From contig CAZXMB010000121.1 of NCBI GenBank assembly GCA_964641715.1, positions 1-9,218 on the forward strand: a stretch of DNA of 9,218 nucleotides, read 5' to 3'. This document shows positions 5,971-9,218 of this stretch, one piece after another. Both the position numbers and the translations under genes were made by a program. Below the pieces are notes generated by a model that was not told the origin of the DNA, made no database searches, and worked only from the letters and a program-made list of their open reading frames with translations. Source of the stretch: CAZXMB01 sp964641715. Its GTDB lineage: Bacteria; Desulfobacterota; BSN033; UBA1163. The first letter of the stretch is position 1, and each line of letters starts with the position of its first letter.

Positions 5971-6714
5971 GTGCTTCTTAAGGTGGTCGACCTGAGTAAA
6001 GAGTTCGATGGGTTGAGAGCCCTGGACCGGGTCAGTTTTACAGCCGAAGAGGGAGAGATTTTAGGGATCATCGGTCCCAATGGAGCAGGGAAGACCACGC
6101 TCTTCAACCTCATCTCCGGAATCTATCCGGCATCGAGTGGAGAGATCCATTTTCAGGGCAGATCCATCCTTCAGATGAAGCCCCATGAGATCAGTCACCT
6201 GGGCATCGGAAGGACGTTTCAGATCGTCCGCCCCTTTCAGAATCTGGATGTGGAGACCAATATTCTGGTGGCCTGTGGTCACCCTTTTTACCCGGACCTC
6301 TGGAGATCCGCAGAGCCTTTCAGGAAGAATGAAATCCTGGAAGAAGTTCAGATGATCATCGAGCGCACAGGGCTTCGTCCCTATACAAAGCAGTTGGCCA
6401 GGAATCTTCCCCTCGGATTTAAAAAACGTCTTGAAATCGCCCGTGCCCTTGCTCTCCATCCCCGCCTTCTGCTTCTCGATGAGCCCTCCGGTGGATTGCG
6501 TTTTGAAGAGTCCACCCAGCTCATGGACCTCATTCGCCGGGTACGGGACCAGGGCATCTCTGTTCTTCTCATCGAGCATAATATGCAGGTGGTCATGGAT
6601 CTCTGCGAACGGATCGTGGTACTGGACCATGGCTCCAGGATTGCAGAGGGAACTCCAGGGGAGATTCGCTCCAATCCCCGGGTGATCCAGGCCTATCTCG
6701 GGAAGGAGACCTAA
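5971..6714 (+). CDS. livG: ABC transporter ATP-binding protein LivG
   Basis: The 247-residue cytoplasmic ATPase is one half of the motor that drives import. Walker A is GPNGAGKT (35-42), the Q-loop Gln84 is in GRTFQIVRPF, Walker B is LLLLDE (166-171), and the switch His203 is in LLIEHNM. The signature motif reads LPLGF (146-150) instead of LSGGQ. LivG proteins often vary here (E. coli LAYGQ), so activity is not in doubt. The C-terminal PRVIQAYLG tail identifies the BCAA_ATP-binding family. The start is GTG at 5971 with GAGG at 5957-5960. The stop TAA directly touches the ATG of livF. Confidence 0.95.
   Translation: MLLKVVDLSKEFDGLRALDRVSFTAEEGEILGIIGPNGAGKTTLFNLISGIYPASSGEIHFQGRSILQMKPHEISHLGIGRTFQIVRPFQNLDVETNILVACGHPFYPDLWRSAEPFRKNEILEEVQMIIERTGLRPYTKQLARNLPLGFKKRLEIARALALHPRLLLLDEPSGGLRFEESTQLMDLIRRVRDQGISVLLIEHNMQVVMDLCERIVVLDHGSRIAEGTPGEIRSNPRVIQAYLGKET
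6703..6708 (+). promoter_or_regulatory. Ribosome binding site of livF inside livG
   Basis: AAGGAG lies in the last codons of livG, 6 bases before the livF ATG. With the TAAATG junction it allows a ribosome ending livG to restart on livF, which suits the paired ATPases. Confidence 0.7.
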
Positions 6715-7422
6715 ATGCTAAAAGTTCAGGGGATCGAGGTCTCTTATGGTGAGTTTATTGCACTCAAGGGGATCAGTTTCGCAGTCAATGAAGGAGAACT
6801 GATCACGATCATCGGAGCTAACGGTGCCGGCAAGAGTACCATCCTCCGGGCAGTGATGGGACTGGTCAAGTGCCGTAAGGGAGAAATTCTCCTTCAGGGA
6901 GAAGATATTACTCAACGTTCCTCCCATCAGCGGGCCCGTCTGGGAATGAGTCTTGTCCCTGAAGGGAGGAAGATCTTCCCTGACCTGACCGTGGCTGAAA
7001 ATCTCCTGATGGGGGCTTACATTCAAACGGACAGGAGGGTGATCCAGTCAAGGATGGAAGAAGCCTTCAACCTTTTTCCGGTACTCAAAGAGAGGCGGAG
7101 TCAGTCAGGGAAAACCCTCAGCGGCGGGGAACAGCAGATGCTGGCCATTGCGAGGGCCTTGATGTCCGGCCCCAGGGTGATCCTGATGGATGAGGTCTCG
7201 ATGGGATTGATGCCCATCTATGTGGAAGAGACCTTTAAGGTCATAGAAAATCTTCATCGCCGGGGCGTGACCATTTTGCTGGTTGAACAGAATGCCAGAA
7301 AAGCGCTTGCCATTTCGGATCGGGGTTATGTGCTCGAGACAGGAGAGATGGTCCTGAACGATACAAGCCAGAACCTTACCAACAATCCACTGGTCAAAAA
7401 GGCCTACCTGGGAGGGAACTGA
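6715..7422 (+). CDS. livF: ABC transporter ATP-binding protein LivF
   Basis: The 235-residue second ATPase pairs with LivG under the LivHM channel. Walker A is GANGAGKST (34-42). The family motif SLVPEGRKIFPDLTVAENL spans about 79-97. The signature is the full LSGGEQ (135-140), and Walker B is VILMDE (155-160). The H-loop position holds Gln192 (LLVEQN), which is normal for LivF. After Walker B it reads DEVSMGLMP rather than the common DEPSLGLAP, a change I regard as a subfamily feature. The C-terminal LVKKAYLGG is typical. It starts directly at the livG stop. HutU follows after 62 AT-rich bases. Confidence 0.95.
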   Translation: MLKVQGIEVSYGEFIALKGISFAVNEGELITIIGANGAGKSTILRAVMGLVKCRKGEILLQGEDITQRSSHQRARLGMSLVPEGRKIFPDLTVAENLLMGAYIQTDRRVIQSRMEEAFNLFPVLKERRSQSGKTLSGGEQQMLAIARALMSGPRVILMDEVSMGLMPIYVEETFKVIENLHRRGVTILLVEQNARKALAISDRGYVLETGEMVLNDTSQNLTNNPLVKKAYLGGN

Positions 7423-7445
7423 GAGAAAATCAATATTTAAAGATT

Positions 7446-7451
7446 TATAAT
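7446..7451 (+). promoter_or_regulatory. Possible -10 box in front of hutU
   Basis: A perfect TATAAT lies in the AT-rich 62-base gap after livF, 33 bases before the hutU ATG. No recognisable -35 is found 16-18 bases upstream, so an activated or weak promoter, or chance in AT-rich DNA, are all possible. Confidence 0.3.
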
Positions 7452-7456
7452 GAAAT

Positions 7457-7474
7457 AATGATGGATTCGTCATT
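7457..7474 (+). promoter_or_regulatory. Small hairpin directly before the hutU ribosome binding site
   Basis: AATGATG (7457-7463) pairs with CGTCATT (7468-7474) with one G-T wobble and a four-base loop. It abuts GAGGTGA (7475-7481), the Shine-Dalgarno of hutU. It could affect access to the site; this is inference from complementarity alone. Confidence 0.35.
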
Positions 7475-7484
7475 GAGGTGAGCC

Positions 7485-9197
7485 ATGGAAAAGAAAAGAG
7501 TAAAAGTTAGTGAGAAGGTGGATACCCTGACCGGTGTTCAAATTGGGGTTAAGGCACCCCGGGGATCCAAGATCACCTGCAAGAGCTGGCAGACCGAAGC
7601 GGCCATGAGGATGCTGATGAACAATCTCGATCCGGAGGTGGCTGAGAAGCCAGCGGAGTTGATTGTTTACGGTGGGTCCGGAAAGGCTGCGAGAAACTGG
7701 CAGGCTTACCATTTACTGGTAAAGTGTTTGAGGAATTTGGAGAACGACGAAACCCTGCTTGTCCAGTCGGGCAAACCCGTCGGGATCTTTAAGACCCATA
7801 AGGATGCTCCAAGAGTTTTGATTTCCAACTCAATGCTTGTCCCCAGATGGGCCAACTGGGAGAAATTCAGGGAGCTGGAAGAACTCGGGTTGACGATGTA
7901 TGGTCAGATGACCGCAGGGAGCTGGATCTATATCGGAACCCAGGGGATCCTTCAGGGAACCTATGAGACCTTTGCCTCTGCGGCAAAGAAGCATTTCGGA
8001 GGGACGTTAAAGGGAAGACTTATCCTCTCCGCAGGCCTCGGAGGAATGGGAGGGGCTCAGCCTCTTGCCGCAACCATGAATGAGGGGGTATTCCTGGGTG
8101 TGGAGGTTGACCCTGCAAGGATCAAACGCCGCCTCGAAACAGGATATCTGGATGCCATGGTTGATCGTCTCGAAGATGCACTCATATTGGCGCTGGGTGC
8201 ACGAGAGAAAGGGATGGCTCAATCCATCGGGCTGGTTGGAAATGCGGCAGAGATTCACCCGGAGATCGTAAGGAGGGGGATCGTCCCGGATCTGGTAACA
8301 GATCAGACTTCCGCCCACGATGCATTGAATGGTTATATTCCGGCCGGTCTTACGCTCGATGAGGCGATTGAACTTCGAAGGAGAGATCCCAGGGAATACA
8401 TCCGGCGATCCATGGAATCCATGGCTGTTCATGTCAGGGCCATGCTGGAGTTGCAAAAGAAGGGATCGGTCGTCTTCGATTATGGCAATAATATTCGAGC
8501 CCAGGCCTTTGAGGCAGGAGTAAAAGAGGCATTCCACTATCCGGGGTTTGTACCGGCCTTTATCCGGCCTCTGTTCTGCGAGGGGAAAGGGCCTTTCCGC
8601 TGGGCCGCTCTATCAGGAGACCCGGAGGACATCTATAAGACCGACGAGGCCATTTTAAAAGAGTTTCCCGAAGACCTTTCCCTGTCCAGGTGGATCCGGA
8701 TGGCGAGGGAAAAGGTGAAGTTCCAGGGACTTCCGGCGAGGATCTGCTGGCTGGGATATGGCCAGAGGGCAAGGATGGGAAAGATCTTTAACGACATGGT
8801 TGCCAGAAAGAAACTGAAAGCCCCCATTGTCATCGGAAGAGACCATCTTGATAGCGGGTCGGTTGCCTCTCCCTACCGTGAGACAGAAGGGATGAGAGAT
8901 GGAAGCGATGCGATTGCGGACTGGCCTATTTTAAATGGACTTCTCAATGTGGCTGCAGGGGCGACCTGGGTTTCCGTCCATCACGGAGGAGGGGTTGGAA
9001 TTGGCTATTCGATCCATGCGGGGATGGTCGTAGTGGCCGATGGAACAAAAGATGCGGAGAGAAGACTCCTGAGAGTGTTGACCACGGATCCCGGGACAGG
9101 GGTCATGAGGCATACGGATGCCGGATATGAGGAGGCCATCGAAACCGCGAAGGAGAAGGGGATTAAAATCCCGGGAGTGACAATTTATGAGAAATAA
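7485..9197 (+). CDS. hutU: Urocanate hydratase (urocanase)
   Basis: The 570-residue cytoplasmic enzyme converts urocanate to 4-imidazolone-5-propionate, step two of histidine degradation, using tightly bound NAD+ as an electrophile. It matches urocanase along its whole length. Diagnostic parts are ELIVYGGSGKAARNW (58-72), LLVQSGKPVGIFKTH (91-105), ISNSMLVPRWANW (113-125), the NAD-binding loop LSAGLGGMGGAQP (181-193), TDQTSAHDALNGYIP (272-286), FCEGKGPFRW (364-373), and GGGVGIGYSIHAG near the end. The conserved active-site Cys is expected at Cys421 in PARICWLG, corresponding to Cys410 of the Pseudomonas enzyme. Length is slightly above the usual 555-560. ATG 7485 has GAGGTGA just upstream. It lies 62 bases behind livF. 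No hutH, hutI or hutG is visible; only 21 bases follow the stop. Confidence 0.97.
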   Translation: MEKKRVKVSEKVDTLTGVQIGVKAPRGSKITCKSWQTEAAMRMLMNNLDPEVAEKPAELIVYGGSGKAARNWQAYHLLVKCLRNLENDETLLVQSGKPVGIFKTHKDAPRVLISNSMLVPRWANWEKFRELEELGLTMYGQMTAGSWIYIGTQGILQGTYETFASAAKKHFGGTLKGRLILSAGLGGMGGAQPLAATMNEGVFLGVEVDPARIKRRLETGYLDAMVDRLEDALILALGAREKGMAQSIGLVGNAAEIHPEIVRRGIVPDLVTDQTSAHDALNGYIPAGLTLDEAIELRRRDPREYIRRSMESMAVHVRAMLELQKKGSVVFDYGNNIRAQAFEAGVKEAFHYPGFVPAFIRPLFCEGKGPFRWAALSGDPEDIYKTDEAILKEFPEDLSLSRWIRMAREKVKFQGLPARICWLGYGQRARMGKIFNDMVARKKLKAPIVIGRDHLDSGSVASPYRETEGMRDGSDAIADWPILNGLLNVAAGATWVSVHHGGGVGIGYSIHAGMVVVADGTKDAERRLLRVLTTDPGTGVMRHTDAGYEEAIETAKEKGIKIPGVTIYEK

Positions 9198-9218
9198 ACC
9201 GTCCATTCCATCGATTTA

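Noticed and set aside
6415..6420. Inactive LivG because the signature motif lacks LSGGQ
   Set aside because: LivG family members commonly vary at this motif, and Walker A, Walker B and the switch His are intact.
6061..6630. 189-codon open frame on the minus strand
   Set aside because: It runs fully antisense to livG, whose ATPase motifs are intact; the antisense protein has no recognisable domain and no ribosome site.
8007..8537. 176-codon open frame on the minus strand
   Set aside because: It lies inside hutU, which is continuous and conserved; this is a frame shadow of the coding strand.

Overview
The window looks like a piece of a diderm, probably anaerobic or syntrophic bacterium. The Desulfobacterota (former Deltaproteobacteria) are my best guess, with moderate to low confidence. 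The clues are a PAS/histidine-kinase/receiver hybrid with a GAF-linker-like upstream end, a periplasmic binding protein with a cleavable non-lipoprotein signal peptide, and intergenic palindromic repeats of kinds I associate with such genomes. All genes lie on the + strand. A run of exactly 100 N (2531-2630) is a scaffold join of unknown true size, so the two halves need not be immediate neighbours.

Left part (1-2530): the 3' portion of a hybrid sensor kinase (PAS, HisKA, HATPase_c, REC) is followed by a 117-base nested palindromic element. Next come two translationally coupled genes (ATGA overlap): a three-helix membrane protein of unknown function and a secreted single-domain phospholipase-D-like protein. 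The PLD-like protein's HKD motif has lost its catalytic histidine.

Right part (2631-9218): a complete branched-chain-amino-acid-type (HAAT/Liv) ABC importer in the order binding protein, LivH, LivM, LivG, LivF, followed after 62 bases by hutU (urocanate hydratase). The importer brings an amino acid or amide across the inner membrane. HutU carries out the second step of histidine degradation, converting urocanate to imidazolone propionate. The linkage suggests, but does not prove, that the importer feeds histidine or a related compound into catabolism.

The most structured non-coding DNA lies between the binding-protein gene and livH (3895-4124). It holds a two-hairpin palindromic repeat flanked by opposed C-rich and G-rich tracts, one of them a textbook G-quadruplex pattern, then four short ACACG-like units, then a livH start with no visible Shine-Dalgarno. 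I found no CRISPR array, tRNA, rRNA, transposase or defence system, and I do not claim a previously undescribed system. The best candidates for a second look are the degenerate PLD pair and the livK-livH spacer.
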